22,800 nt of DNA, from NCBI GenBank assembly GCA_039808325.1, contig JBDHSU010000062.1, positions 1 to 22,800 on the forward strand. The letters run 5' to 3'. Source of the stretch: JAFKKS01 sp039808325 (GTDB lineage Bacteria > Pseudomonadota > Alphaproteobacteria > Rhizobiales > Xanthobacteraceae). Below are positions 1 through 8,067 of this stretch, piece after piece. The position numbers were made by a program, and so were the translations under genes. The notes below the pieces were generated by a model. The model saw only the letters and a list, made by a program, of their open reading frames with translations, ran no database searches and was not told the origin of the DNA. How positions within the stretch are numbered: the first letter of the stretch is position 1; the number at the start of each line of letters is the position of its first letter.

Positions 1-844
1 AGTGATAAGCCATGTGGCATTCGTCGCCTTCGCCGAAGTAGGCGCTCACGTCCTCGGGCCACTGATTCGCCTCCGCGAGCAGGAGCTTTCCCGGCGCGTA
101 GGCGTCGAGCTCCGCGCGAAGCTTGCGGATCACGGCATGGGTCTCGGGAAGGTTCTCGTTATTCGTGCCTTCGCGCTCGCAAAGGTAGGGAATGGCGTCG
201 AGCCGGAAGCCGTCGACGCCCATATCCAGCCATCGGCGCATGACCTGCACGATCGCCCAGAGCACGCGCGGGTTGTCGAAATTCAGGTCCGGCTGATGCG
301 AGAAGAAGCGGTGCCAGTAGTAGGCGCCCGCGTCCGGGTCCCACGCCCAGTTCGATTTCTCCGTGTCGGTGAAAATGATGCGCGTGTCGAGATAGCGCTG
401 ATCGGTGTCGCTCCAGACATACCAGTTGCGCGCGCTCGACCCCGGCCGGCTGCGGCGCGCCCGCTTGAACCATGGATGCTGATCCGAGGTGTGATTGATG
501 ACCAGTTCGGTGATGACTCTGAGGCCGCGCCGCTTCGCCTCGATCATGAAGCGGCGGAAGTCTTTCAGCGTACCGAAATCGGGATTGATCTTGCGATAGT
601 CGGCGATGTCGTAGCCGTCGTCTCGGCCGGGGCTCGGATAGAACGGCAGCAGCCAGAGCGCCGTTACCCCCAAGTCCTGCAGATAATCCAGCTTCTCGGT
701 CAGCCCAGCGAAATCACCGACGCCGTCGTCGTTGCTGTCGGCGAACGCCTTGACGTGTAGCTGATAGATGATGGCGTCCTTGTACCAGGACGTGTCGGCA
801 GCCGCGGCCGCGGCGTCAACATTGTCGTCAGTCAGAACATCCAC
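1..844 (-). CDS. treS: Trehalose synthase (maltose alpha-D-glucosyltransferase), N-terminal part, cut by window edge
   Basis: TreS isomerises maltose and trehalose in the cytoplasm; in the GlgE pathway it links trehalose to maltose, which a maltokinase then phosphorylates. About 281 residues are visible and the C-terminus lies outside the window. The opening SWYKDAIIYQLHVKAFADS is typical of the family. It is followed by the GH13 motifs ELVINHTSDQHPWF, GFRLDAIPYL (the Asp nucleophile) and LLLAEANQWPED (the Glu acid/base). The start is a GTG at 842-844: an in-frame TGA lies four codons upstream, so little choice remains. It begins 14 bp after the glgE stop on the same strand, so the two genes are almost certainly one transcript. 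Many proteobacterial TreS proteins carry a fused maltokinase domain, but whether this one does cannot be seen here. The family assignment is very safe. Confidence 0.95.
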   Translation of the reverse strand, partial: MDVLTDDNVDAAAAAADTSWYKDAIIYQLHVKAFADSNDDGVGDFAGLTEKLDYLQDLGVTALWLLPFYPSPGRDDGYDIADYRKINPDFGTLKDFRRFMIEAKRRGLRVITELVINHTSDQHPWFKRARRSRPGSSARNWYVWSDTDQRYLDTRIIFTDTEKSNWAWDPDAGAYYWHRFFSHQPDLNFDNPRVLWAIVQVMRRWLDMGVDGFRLDAIPYLCEREGTNNENLPETHAVIRKLRAELDAYAPGKLLLAEANQWPEDVSAYFGEGDECHMAYH

Positions 845-858
845 GGAAATTTCTCAAA

Positions 859-2841
859 TCAAGCAATGCAACGGAATAGAATGGCAGGGTCGTGTCGCGG
901 ATCGACGCGAAGGCGCACGCCGCCCCACTCGACCGGGCGGCGCTCTCCCGTGCGTAGATGTTCGATCGCCGCGATGCGGCGGCGCGCCTCGGGCGGGCCG
1001 ATCTCCATATCGCCGAAGTGGAACCAGAACTCTTGCGGCGCCGCACCGGCGAGAGAAATGGCAACACCGATCGCGTTGTCGTGCGCGATGGATTCCTTCA
1101 CGAACCCGATCACGTTCTCGTTGTCGACCTGCGCCCAACGCAGGTCGCTCGTCTGCAGCAGCGCGGTGTTGGCACGGCGTATCCGGTTGAGTTCCGCGAT
1201 GTACGCCTTGATGTTTCCGGGAGCATCCCAATCGCGCACCTTGATCTCGTACTTTTCCGAGTCGAGATATTCTTCCTTGCCTGCGACCGGAATATGTTCG
1301 AGGAGCTCAAATCCGCTATAGACGCCGTAATTGGACGATAGCGTCGCGGCGAGCGCGACGCGCGCCTTGAAGACCCACGGCTCGCCGCCCTGCAGATGAA
1401 ACGGCAGGATGTCGGGCGTGTTGACGAAGAAATTCGGCCGGTAGAAATCCCGCTCGGGGTAGCCCGTCAATTCGCTGAGATAGGCGCTGAGTTCCGCCTT
1501 CGTCGTGCGCCAGGTGAAGTATGTGTAGGACTGCGTGAAGCCGAGCTTGGCGAGCGCCTTCATCACCTTCGGCCGCGTGAACGCCTCGGAGAGGAAAATG
1601 ACACCGGGATCACGGCTCTGGATGTCGCGGATCAGCCATTGCCAGAACGGAAATGGCTTGGTGTGCGGATTGTCGACGCGGAAAATGCGCACGCCGTTAT
1701 CGACCCAGAACTGGACCACGTCGCGCCACGCCGCCCAAAGCGCCATGCGATCGTCGCAATAGAAATCCGGATTGACGATGTCCTCGTAGCGCTTGGGCGG
1801 ATTCTCGGCATATTTGATCGACCCGTCCGGGCGGCGCTTGAACCAGTCCGGGTGCTCCTTCAGCCAGGGATGATCGAGGGAGCACTGCGTCGCGAAGTCG
1901 AGCGCGACCTCCATCCCATGCGTCTGGCATGCCGCGGCGAAGCGGCGGAAATCCTGCAACGTCCCCAGTTCCGGATGCACCGCGTCGTGACCGCCGGCCT
2001 TTGCGCCGATGGCATAGGGGCTGCCGGGATCGCCGGCCTTGGCTTTCAGCGCGTTGTTGCGCCCTTTTCGATTGGTACCGCCGATCGGATGGATCGGCGG
2101 TAGGTAGACCACGTCGAAGCCGAGCGACGCAATCTCCGGCAAGCGCGCGATGCAGTCTTCGAACGTCCCGTGCCGCCCGGGGACGCGCCCCTGACTGCGC
2201 GGAAAGATTTCATACCAAGCGCCGGAGCGGGCCCGCTCGCGATCGACGATCAGCGGAAAGCTGCGACTCCAGGCCAAATCCGGGCGCGGCTGCGCCTGAC
2301 TCATCGCCGCGGCGACCTCGTCACTCAGCAGCAGAGACGGGTCGGCGCTTTCATCAAACGACTTTGCGACGCTCTCCAACAATCGTCGCGCCGCCCGCGG
2401 ACCGCTGCCGAAATGCGCGAGCAGCGCGCGACCTTCCTGCGCCTCGGTCTCGACCTTCTGCCCCGCGTCGCGCTTCAGCAGAAAGTCCCGCCGCCACGTC
2501 GCAAATGTGTCGGTCCACGCCTCCAGCGCATAATGATACCATCCCGGTTCCGTCGGCGTGAACGAGCCCACCCAGCGGTCGTTTCCGAAATGCCGCATGG
2601 GCTCGCGGCGCCAATCGCTTTCGCCGTCGCGACACCAGAGGAGCGACGCCGCGAGAACGTCATGACCGTCGCGGAAGATATCCGCCCAAACGTCGAACCG
2701 TTCCCCTTCGACGCGCTTGACCGGCCAGCGGCCGGCATCGAGCGCGGGATAAACGTCCTCGATGAAAAAACGAGAGGCACCGGGTTCCGGGCCGGAGGAA
2801 ACGCACGAATTCGCCGGACGCGGGCGCGGCTCAGTTTTCAT
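859..2841 (-). CDS. glgE: Alpha-1,4-glucan:maltose-1-phosphate maltosyltransferase
   Basis: GlgE transfers maltosyl units from alpha-maltose-1-phosphate onto the non-reducing end of alpha-1,4-glucan, a route to glycogen-like polymer that starts from trehalose. The 660-residue product has the expected size. It has an N-terminal carbohydrate-binding-like and helical part (to about residue 200), then a GH13_3 barrel. Visible motifs are YLPPIHPIGGTNRKGRNN, VALDFATQCSLDHPWL, GVRIFRVDNPHTKPFPFW with the predicted nucleophile Asp390, and VIFLSEAFTRP with the predicted acid/base Glu419. The ATG at 2839-2841 was chosen because the longer frame back to 2946 adds about 35 residues unlike the family and runs through the putative promoter. 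treS follows after 14 bp, and otsA diverges from the other side. Family and pathway are firm; the start is likely. Confidence 0.95.
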   Translation of the reverse strand: MKTEPRPRPANSCVSSGPEPGASRFFIEDVYPALDAGRWPVKRVEGERFDVWADIFRDGHDVLAASLLWCRDGESDWRREPMRHFGNDRWVGSFTPTEPGWYHYALEAWTDTFATWRRDFLLKRDAGQKVETEAQEGRALLAHFGSGPRAARRLLESVAKSFDESADPSLLLSDEVAAAMSQAQPRPDLAWSRSFPLIVDRERARSGAWYEIFPRSQGRVPGRHGTFEDCIARLPEIASLGFDVVYLPPIHPIGGTNRKGRNNALKAKAGDPGSPYAIGAKAGGHDAVHPELGTLQDFRRFAAACQTHGMEVALDFATQCSLDHPWLKEHPDWFKRRPDGSIKYAENPPKRYEDIVNPDFYCDDRMALWAAWRDVVQFWVDNGVRIFRVDNPHTKPFPFWQWLIRDIQSRDPGVIFLSEAFTRPKVMKALAKLGFTQSYTYFTWRTTKAELSAYLSELTGYPERDFYRPNFFVNTPDILPFHLQGGEPWVFKARVALAATLSSNYGVYSGFELLEHIPVAGKEEYLDSEKYEIKVRDWDAPGNIKAYIAELNRIRRANTALLQTSDLRWAQVDNENVIGFVKESIAHDNAIGVAISLAGAAPQEFWFHFGDMEIGPPEARRRIAAIEHLRTGERRPVEWGGVRLRVDPRHDPAILFRCIA

Positions 2842-2890
2842 GAAAAATCCGTGGCTGGTGAGCAGGTAAGTTGATCCGGCTGAAGAGGAA

Positions 2891-2915
2891 AATGAGAAGA
2901 GCGGCGTTTGGTTCC
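2891..2915 (-). promoter_or_regulatory. Possible EcfG-like promoter for glgE-treS, one mismatch
   Basis: On the minus strand GGAAC (2911-2915) is followed after exactly 16 nt by CATT (2891-2894). The alphaproteobacterial general stress sigma factor EcfG recognises GGAAC-N16/17-CGTT, so the -10 element differs at one base. Transcription would begin near 2880, about 40 nt before the glgE ATG. The position and the perfect copy on the other strand make it worth listing, but one match of this quality could be chance. Confidence 0.35.
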
Positions 2916-2953
2916 AGAGCGTCGGAGATTGGCAAAAATCCGGCAATCTTTTG

Positions 2954-2978
2954 GGAACCAGGTGGCCGTCACGACGTT
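2954..2978 (+). promoter_or_regulatory. EcfG (general stress response) type promoter for otsA
   Basis: GGAAC at 2954-2958 and CGTT at 2975-2978 are separated by exactly 16 nt. This is a full match to the GGAAC-N16/17-CGTT consensus of the alphaproteobacterial general stress sigma factor EcfG (RpoE2 type). The predicted start of transcription, near 2985, leaves a leader of about 18 nt with the otsA ribosome binding site GGGGAG at 2991-2996. Trehalose synthesis genes are known targets of this regulon in rhizobia, so element, spacing and gene function all agree. Confidence 0.8.
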
Positions 2979-3002
2979 ACACTCGGAACCGGGGAGACGT
3001 GT

Positions 3003-4454
3003 GTGACAATTGTCGTAATCTCAAATCGTGTCGCTCGTCCGAAAGGGGACGAGGCTGTTGAAGGCGGACTAGCCGCTGCACTTCTTCCTGCGGTTAAAAA
3101 TTCCGGTGCAATTTGGGTTGGTTCGAGCGGCCGGTTGGTCGATACCGGCGGGAAGGACACGCTCGCCGAGATTCAGCCGCTCGGCGCGGGCGCACTCGCC
3201 ACGGTCGACATGCCGCGCGAGCACTACGATCGGTTTTACGAGGGATTCGCGAATTCCGTTCTGTGGCCGGCGTTTCACTCGCGCCCGGATCTCATTCGCG
3301 CGAGCGTCGAGGATTATAACGCCTATCGCGCGGTGAACGCGTTCATGGCGCGAGCGCTTTTGCGCTTCGCCAAGCCCGACGCATCGCTTTGGGTGCATGA
3401 TTACCACTACCTGCCGCTCGGCGCCGATCTGCGCGCGCGCGGCGTCTCCGCTCCGATCGGATTTTTCCTGCATACGCCCTTCCCCGGCGTCGGCGTGATG
3501 ACCAACGTGCCCCACCACCGCGAACTCGTGGGCGCGATGTTGGACTACGACCTGATCGGCTTCCAGACGGAGACCGATCTCGCCAACTTCCGCGACTACC
3601 TCGATCGCGAACTGGGTATTCACACAGCTCGGGATGGCCGCGTCGCCAACGGACGCACGCGCCTCGCGGTCTTCCCGATCGGCATCGATGTGCGGACATT
3701 TGCCGAACGCGCGACGAAGGCTGCCGCGCGTCCGGAAATCGCCCGCCTGCGCGCCAGCCTGCAAGGCCGGCATCTTGCGATCGGGGTCGATCGCCTCGAC
3801 TACTCGAAAGGGCTGCCGAACCGCCTGCGCGCATTCGAGCGCATGTTCGAGATCAACCCGGATCTCAAGAAGAACGTCAGCATGCTGCAGATCGCGGTGC
3901 CGACGCGCGTGCACATCCAAGCCTATCGGCAACTGAAGGACGAATTGGCGGGAATCATCGGTGAGATCAACGGGCGGATTGCCGAGGTGGATTGGACGCC
4001 GATCCGCTATCTCAACAAGTCGTTCCCGCAATCGATGCTGGCCGGCTTTTACCGGTCCGCGAATGTCGGGATCGTCACGCCGTTCAACGACGGGATGAAC
4101 CTCGTCGCGAAGGAGTATGTCGCGGCGCAGAATCCGCTCGATCCAGGTGTCCTCGTATTGTCCGAGTTCGCCGGAGCGGCGCAGCAGTTGGACGCCGCCC
4201 TGCTCGTCAACCCGCACGACATCGACGCGATGGCCAATGTATTCATGCGCGCTTTTTCCATGCCGCTCGGCGAGCGGCGCGAGCGTTGGCAAGCCATGCT
4301 CCACAGTCTCGAGGACTCAGCCCTCGATTCCTGGTTCGATGATTTCGTGACCGCGCTGGCCGACCGGCCAAAAACAAGGCGAACGGACTCTCCCGGCGCG
4401 GCCGTGCCTCTCCCAGCCGGCGGCACGGCGCTGGGCAAGGTCTCGAACTTCTAA
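3003..4454 (+). CDS. otsA: Alpha,alpha-trehalose-phosphate synthase (UDP-forming type)
   Basis: OtsA (GT20) joins a nucleotide-activated glucose to glucose-6-phosphate to give trehalose-6-phosphate, normally dephosphorylated by OtsB. The 483-residue protein starts VTIVVISNRVARPKGDEAVE and shows the family landmarks GGLAAALLPAV (21-31), WVHDYHYLPLG (130-140), GFFLHTPFPG (153-162), YDLIGFQTE (182-190), FPIGIDV (224-230), GVDRLDYSKGLPNRL (261-275), VPTRVHIQAY (299-308) and FNDGMNLVAKEYVAAQ (361-376). The GTG at 3003 was chosen over the ATG-type starts near 2871 because GGGGAG sits 6 nt upstream and family homology begins exactly here. A stress-sigma promoter lies just ahead. malQ follows after 18 bp, probably in the same transcript. 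No otsB is in the window, so the phosphatase must be encoded elsewhere or replaced. Confidence 0.97.
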   Translation: MTIVVISNRVARPKGDEAVEGGLAAALLPAVKNSGAIWVGSSGRLVDTGGKDTLAEIQPLGAGALATVDMPREHYDRFYEGFANSVLWPAFHSRPDLIRASVEDYNAYRAVNAFMARALLRFAKPDASLWVHDYHYLPLGADLRARGVSAPIGFFLHTPFPGVGVMTNVPHHRELVGAMLDYDLIGFQTETDLANFRDYLDRELGIHTARDGRVANGRTRLAVFPIGIDVRTFAERATKAAARPEIARLRASLQGRHLAIGVDRLDYSKGLPNRLRAFERMFEINPDLKKNVSMLQIAVPTRVHIQAYRQLKDELAGIIGEINGRIAEVDWTPIRYLNKSFPQSMLAGFYRSANVGIVTPFNDGMNLVAKEYVAAQNPLDPGVLVLSEFAGAAQQLDAALLVNPHDIDAMANVFMRAFSMPLGERRERWQAMLHSLEDSALDSWFDDFVTALADRPKTRRTDSPGAAVPLPAGGTALGKVSNF

Positions 4455-4472
4455 CATCGCGTAACGCACGTT

Positions 4473-6482
4473 ATGCATGATCTTGCAGCCCGCGCCGCCC
4501 ATTGGGGTGTGGAGCGTGCATTCACGGATGCGCTCGGCCACCATCGCGAGGTGGAGCCGGAAGCGCTCGCGCGCATCCTGAACGCGCTGGCGGCATCCGG
4601 TGAAGATTCTGCTGCCGCGCCGCGCACGATTTGGCGCGGCGAGGATCGCACCCCGCTGATCCTGTCTGCCGACACCGTACGCTGGCGTCTCCGTGACGAG
4701 GATACGAGGATTGTCGCCGAGGGGGCGGGCGAAGGCGGGCAAGAGGATATTGCCGGCCGTCTCCCGAACCTGCCCTCTGGCATCTACAGACTGGAAAGCG
4801 TCGACGCCGGCGGCACGGCGCATCGCGTGTCGGACCTGATCATCGCTCCGCGGCAGACCTATCAGCCTGACGAAGCGACGGCGGCACGGACATGGATCCT
4901 GGCCGTTCAACTCTACGCGGTGCGCTCTCAACGCAACTGGGGGCACGGCGACTTCACCGACCTTCGTGTCCTGTTGCGGCTGGCGGCGAAAGCGGGGGCC
5001 GCCGGAATAGGTCTCAACCCGCTGCACGCCCTGTTCGATAACCGTGCCGAGCAGGCGAGCCCGTACTCTCCGAACAGTCGATTGTTCCTCAATCCTCTCT
5101 ACATCGACGTCGAGGCCGTCCCGGAATTTCCCGGCATCCCAAGCGCGGGCGTCGGCTCGCAGATCGAAGCGGCGCGACGGGCCCACTTCGTGGCTTACGC
5201 GGAGGTGGCAGCCGCCAAGACCGCCGGGCTGCGCCTCGCCTATTCGCGCTTTCGCGACACTGCCGATACGGAACGGCGCGACGATTTCGAGCGGTTCCGG
5301 CAGGAACGGGGCGGCGCGCTGCAAGCCTTCGCCGCGTTCGAGGTGCTGCGGCGCCGATTCGACACGGTGTGGTGGGAATGGCCGGAACACTATCGACGTC
5401 CTTCCGCTTCGCTCTTCGACGAGGTGCGAGCGCAATCGCCGGATGACTACGGCTATTACGCCTACGTCCAATGGATCGCCGACCGGCAACTTCGCGCGTG
5501 TCGCGACGAGGCGCGGCGCCTCGGTTTGCCGATCGGACTTTACATGGATCTCGCTGTCGGCGCCGATCCAGGCGGCGCCGACGCGTGGAGCGATCAGACC
5601 GCGGTGGTGCCGCAAATGGAGGTGGGCGCCCCGCCGGACGCGCTCAACACGGCGGGCCAAGCCTGGGGGCTTGCAGCGTTCAATCCACGCGCCCTGGCCG
5701 CCACCGGATTTGCGCCCTTCGTGCGGGTGCTGCGCGCCGTCATGCGACACGCGGGCGCGATCCGCCTCGATCACGTTCTCGGACTGAACCGTCTCTACCT
5801 GATTCCGCTGGGACTCGGCGCCGCGCAAGGCGCCTACATCCGCTTCCCGCTACAGGAACTGCTCGCCGTCACCGCCTTGGAAAGCGAGCGCAATCGATGC
5901 GTCGTGATCGGAGAAGATCTCGGCACCGTGCCGGACGATCTCCGCGGCACGCTCGCCGACTGGGGCCTGTGGTCGTACCTCGTGCTGATATTCGAACGTG
6001 GCCACGATGGAGGCTTCCGCTCGCCGCAGGACTATCGGCGCAACGCGCTCGTGACCTTCAGCACCCACGACTTGCCGAGCTTCGCGGGGTGGATCGCCGG
6101 GCACGACCTCGAGGCGAAGCGCAATCTGGGCCTTGACCCGGGAGAAAGCTTCGCGGCGCGCTCGCACGCGTGGAACGAACTGCGGGCGGCGCTTGGCCGT
6201 GCGGGGATCGACGCCAGCGGCGAGCGCCCGGCGTTGATCGACGTCATACGGTATCTCGCTCGCACACCCAGCCGGCTCCTGTCGGTCGCCATCGAGGATG
6301 TCTTGGGCGTGATGGATCAGCCCAATGTTCCCGGCACGATTCTAGAGCACCCGAACTGGCGGCGCCGTTTGCCTATCGATATCGAGGCCCTGGAAGAGCA
6401 CGGCGGCTTTCGCTCGCTCGCCGACATGCTCCGGCAAGAGGGGCGCGCCTTCACCTCAGCCGGGCCGCTTTCCGCGGTTTGA
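4473..6482 (+). CDS. malQ: 4-alpha-glucanotransferase (amylomaltase, GH77)
   Basis: MalQ transfers glucan segments between maltodextrins with release of glucose, and feeds glycogen and maltose turnover in the cytoplasm. The 669-residue protein carries the GH77 landmarks in order: AVQLYAVRSQRNWGHGDFTD, ASPYSPNSRLFLNPLYID, GLPIGLYMDLAVGADP, GAPPDALNTAGQAWGL, RLDHVLGLNRLYLIP (predicted nucleophile Asp near residue 433), VVIGEDLGTVPDDL (Glu near 480), FSTHDLPSFAGW (Asp near 531) and NVPGTILEHPNWRRR. The start ATG at 4473 directly precedes the conserved N-terminus, but I see no strong ribosome binding site. Translation may depend on coupling to otsA, whose stop is 18 bp upstream. Context with otsA, glgE and treS fits use of maltodextrins in storage-glucan metabolism. 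Well supported. Confidence 0.96.
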   Translation: MHDLAARAAHWGVERAFTDALGHHREVEPEALARILNALAASGEDSAAAPRTIWRGEDRTPLILSADTVRWRLRDEDTRIVAEGAGEGGQEDIAGRLPNLPSGIYRLESVDAGGTAHRVSDLIIAPRQTYQPDEATAARTWILAVQLYAVRSQRNWGHGDFTDLRVLLRLAAKAGAAGIGLNPLHALFDNRAEQASPYSPNSRLFLNPLYIDVEAVPEFPGIPSAGVGSQIEAARRAHFVAYAEVAAAKTAGLRLAYSRFRDTADTERRDDFERFRQERGGALQAFAAFEVLRRRFDTVWWEWPEHYRRPSASLFDEVRAQSPDDYGYYAYVQWIADRQLRACRDEARRLGLPIGLYMDLAVGADPGGADAWSDQTAVVPQMEVGAPPDALNTAGQAWGLAAFNPRALAATGFAPFVRVLRAVMRHAGAIRLDHVLGLNRLYLIPLGLGAAQGAYIRFPLQELLAVTALESERNRCVVIGEDLGTVPDDLRGTLADWGLWSYLVLIFERGHDGGFRSPQDYRRNALVTFSTHDLPSFAGWIAGHDLEAKRNLGLDPGESFAARSHAWNELRAALGRAGIDASGERPALIDVIRYLARTPSRLLSVAIEDVLGVMDQPNVPGTILEHPNWRRRLPIDIEALEEHGGFRSLADMLRQEGRAFTSAGPLSAV

Positions 6483-6536
6483 CGCCGTCAAAAGCAAAAA
6501 CGCTCCCGCGGCTTCCAAGCTGTACGTAGGTTCGCG

Positions 6537-6953
6537 CTATTCCGAATTCGCCAGGCTCTCGACCAGCTCCACGATCGCGCGCTGCACCGAGCGCTCGCCG
6601 ATCCGGGAAAAAGCCTGCACCAGGCGAACCGAATAAGCGGTATCGAGAAACGTCATCACCGCCGGCCTGCTCTGCTCCCCGGCAGTCCCGTCCAGGAAGA
6701 AAAACGATACCGGCACCTCGAGCGCTTCGGCGACGCGCATGAGACGCCCGGCGCCGACGCGATTGAGTCCCTTCTCGTATTTCTGAACTTGCTGGAAGGT
6801 CACGCCCAATCGTGCCGCCAATTCCGTTTGCGACATCTGCCGTTCGAGACGGCGAACGCGAATGCGGCGGCCGACCTCAACGTCGTGCGGTTCGACGCGT
6901 CTCGCGTTTATCCCGACACCGCGCTTCAAAGCTATATTCGTTTTCGTGTGCAT
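6537..6953 (-). CDS. XRE-family helix-turn-helix transcriptional regulator
   Basis: This 138-residue protein has an N-terminal arm, a Cro/CI-type helix-turn-helix (about 26-86, containing MSQTELAARLGVTFQQVQKY and EKGLNRVGAGRLMRVAEAL) and the hydrophobic VPVSFFF strand that follows the DNA-binding domain in many Hyphomicrobiales regulators of this type. A short alpha-helical tail (about 100-138) may help dimerise. The ATG at 6951-6953 is preferred over an upstream TTG because AGGTGA lies 4 nt before it. That same TGA is the stop codon of the lysR-type gene upstream, so the two are probably translated together. Targets are unknown. The family is certain in type; the role could be control of its own cluster or something more global. 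Confidence 0.9.
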   Translation of the reverse strand: MHTKTNIALKRGVGINARRVEPHDVEVGRRIRVRRLERQMSQTELAARLGVTFQQVQKYEKGLNRVGAGRLMRVAEALEVPVSFFFLDGTAGEQSRPAVMTFLDTAYSVRLVQAFSRIGERSVQRAIVELVESLANSE

Positions 6954-6957
6954 CGTA

Positions 6958-7998
6958 TCACCTGCTCGCAAAGCCTTCGAACCAATTGGACAGCGGTTCG
7001 CCGCGATAAGTCTTCGGCAAATCCGTCGGGTGGATAAATTCGTCTCGGAACCATGGAAACTGACGCGGATCGAAAGCGTCGACGATCCAATCGATCATCC
7101 GGCGCACGCGCGGGATACGGCCCGAGTCCGGATGATAGGTCAACCAGATATCGAACGGGAATCGCGCGTCCACGTCGACGGGTGTAATACGCGCCGCGAT
7201 GGCGTGGACATAGGTCGGCAGCCAGCCGATGCCCGCCCCCTTGGCGATCGCCCACAGGTGCGCGCTGCTGACATTCGTGCGAAGCGCGACGAAGCCAGGA
7301 TGCGGCACATCGGGGAAGAGTTGCTGATAGAGTTCGCTCGTCTGCGTTTGGTCCGCCATCTGCAGGACGAGGCGATGCCGCCGCATCTCCTCCAAGGTCT
7401 TCGGCATGCCGTAAGTGTCGATGTACGAGCGCCCGGCAAATGGCATCGCGTGCAGGCGGCCAAGCTTCACGACCTTGAGGTCGGGCGCCGTCGGCTTGAT
7501 CAACTGCACGGCAACGTCGGCCTCTAGCCGCAGCACGTCGGCCGAGCGCATCGCGCAACTGAGATCGACGAGCAATTGCGGATGCGCGCGCTGAAACTCG
7601 GTCAGCCGCGGCGCGAGCCAGAACGTTCCGAGCCCCTCCGTGACGGCGATCTTCACCTCGCCGCTCAGCGCCGGCGTGGCGCGATCGCGCGCACGAACCA
7701 GGCCGAACGACGCGGCCTCCATCTTCATCGCCGCTTCGAGGATGGCGGTGCCTTCGATGGTCGGGCGCACGCCGTCGACATGGCGCGTCAACAGCGTCAC
7801 GCCGAACTGCACTTCGAGGTCGTCGATCCGTCGGCGAAGCGCGTTGATGGAGAGGCCGAGATGCTCGGCCGCGGAGCGGAAGCTTCCATGCCTGATGACG
7901 ACGAGAAAAACGCGCACGCTCTCCCAGTCGGGAGACGGGGCGGCTGACACCTCCCCGTGTTCCTCTCGCGGAACACCCCTGTGCTGCTTGAGATGCAT
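6958..7998 (-). CDS. LysR-family transcriptional regulator
   Basis: A 346-residue LysR-type protein: an N-terminal winged helix-turn-helix (about 25-83, with FLVVIRHGSFRSAAEHLGLS and INALRRRIDDLEVQFGVTLL) and a periplasmic-binding-protein-like effector domain (about 110-310). The first 24 residues are an unusual extension before the helix-turn-helix. The start at 7998 is the first ATG after the region facing the divergent gene; a start nearer the domain cannot be excluded. The 69-bp gap (7999-8067) to the rightward GNAT gene is the classic arrangement in which a LysR protein controls its divergent neighbour, but I could not point to a convincing T-N11-A box. Its stop overlaps the ribosome binding site of the xre gene. 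The effector is unknown. Confidence 0.92.
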   Translation of the reverse strand: MHLKQHRGVPREEHGEVSAAPSPDWESVRVFLVVIRHGSFRSAAEHLGLSINALRRRIDDLEVQFGVTLLTRHVDGVRPTIEGTAILEAAMKMEAASFGLVRARDRATPALSGEVKIAVTEGLGTFWLAPRLTEFQRAHPQLLVDLSCAMRSADVLRLEADVAVQLIKPTAPDLKVVKLGRLHAMPFAGRSYIDTYGMPKTLEEMRRHRLVLQMADQTQTSELYQQLFPDVPHPGFVALRTNVSSAHLWAIAKGAGIGWLPTYVHAIAARITPVDVDARFPFDIWLTYHPDSGRIPRVRRMIDWIVDAFDPRQFPWFRDEFIHPTDLPKTYRGEPLSNWFEGFASR

Positions 7999-8067
7999 AC
8001 GTGGTCCCCGATGTTCGCTTAAGTTTTGCAGACATTTGCGGCGGCCACAACCCGTAGGAGCGTACCC

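Noticed and set aside
2842..2946. N-terminal extension of glgE to 2946
   Set aside because: The extra 35 residues are unlike the family and would cross the divergent promoter region; the ATG at 2841 fits the homology.
3069..5828. Long leftward frames of 411 and 503 codons opposite otsA and malQ
   Set aside because: They are antisense shadows of two secure genes and show Arg/Val/Asp-rich composition without any recognisable domain.
6478..6492. Small palindrome TTTGAC-GCC-GTCAAA at the end of malQ as a terminator
   Set aside because: Only 6 bp of weak stem and no T run; too short to call.
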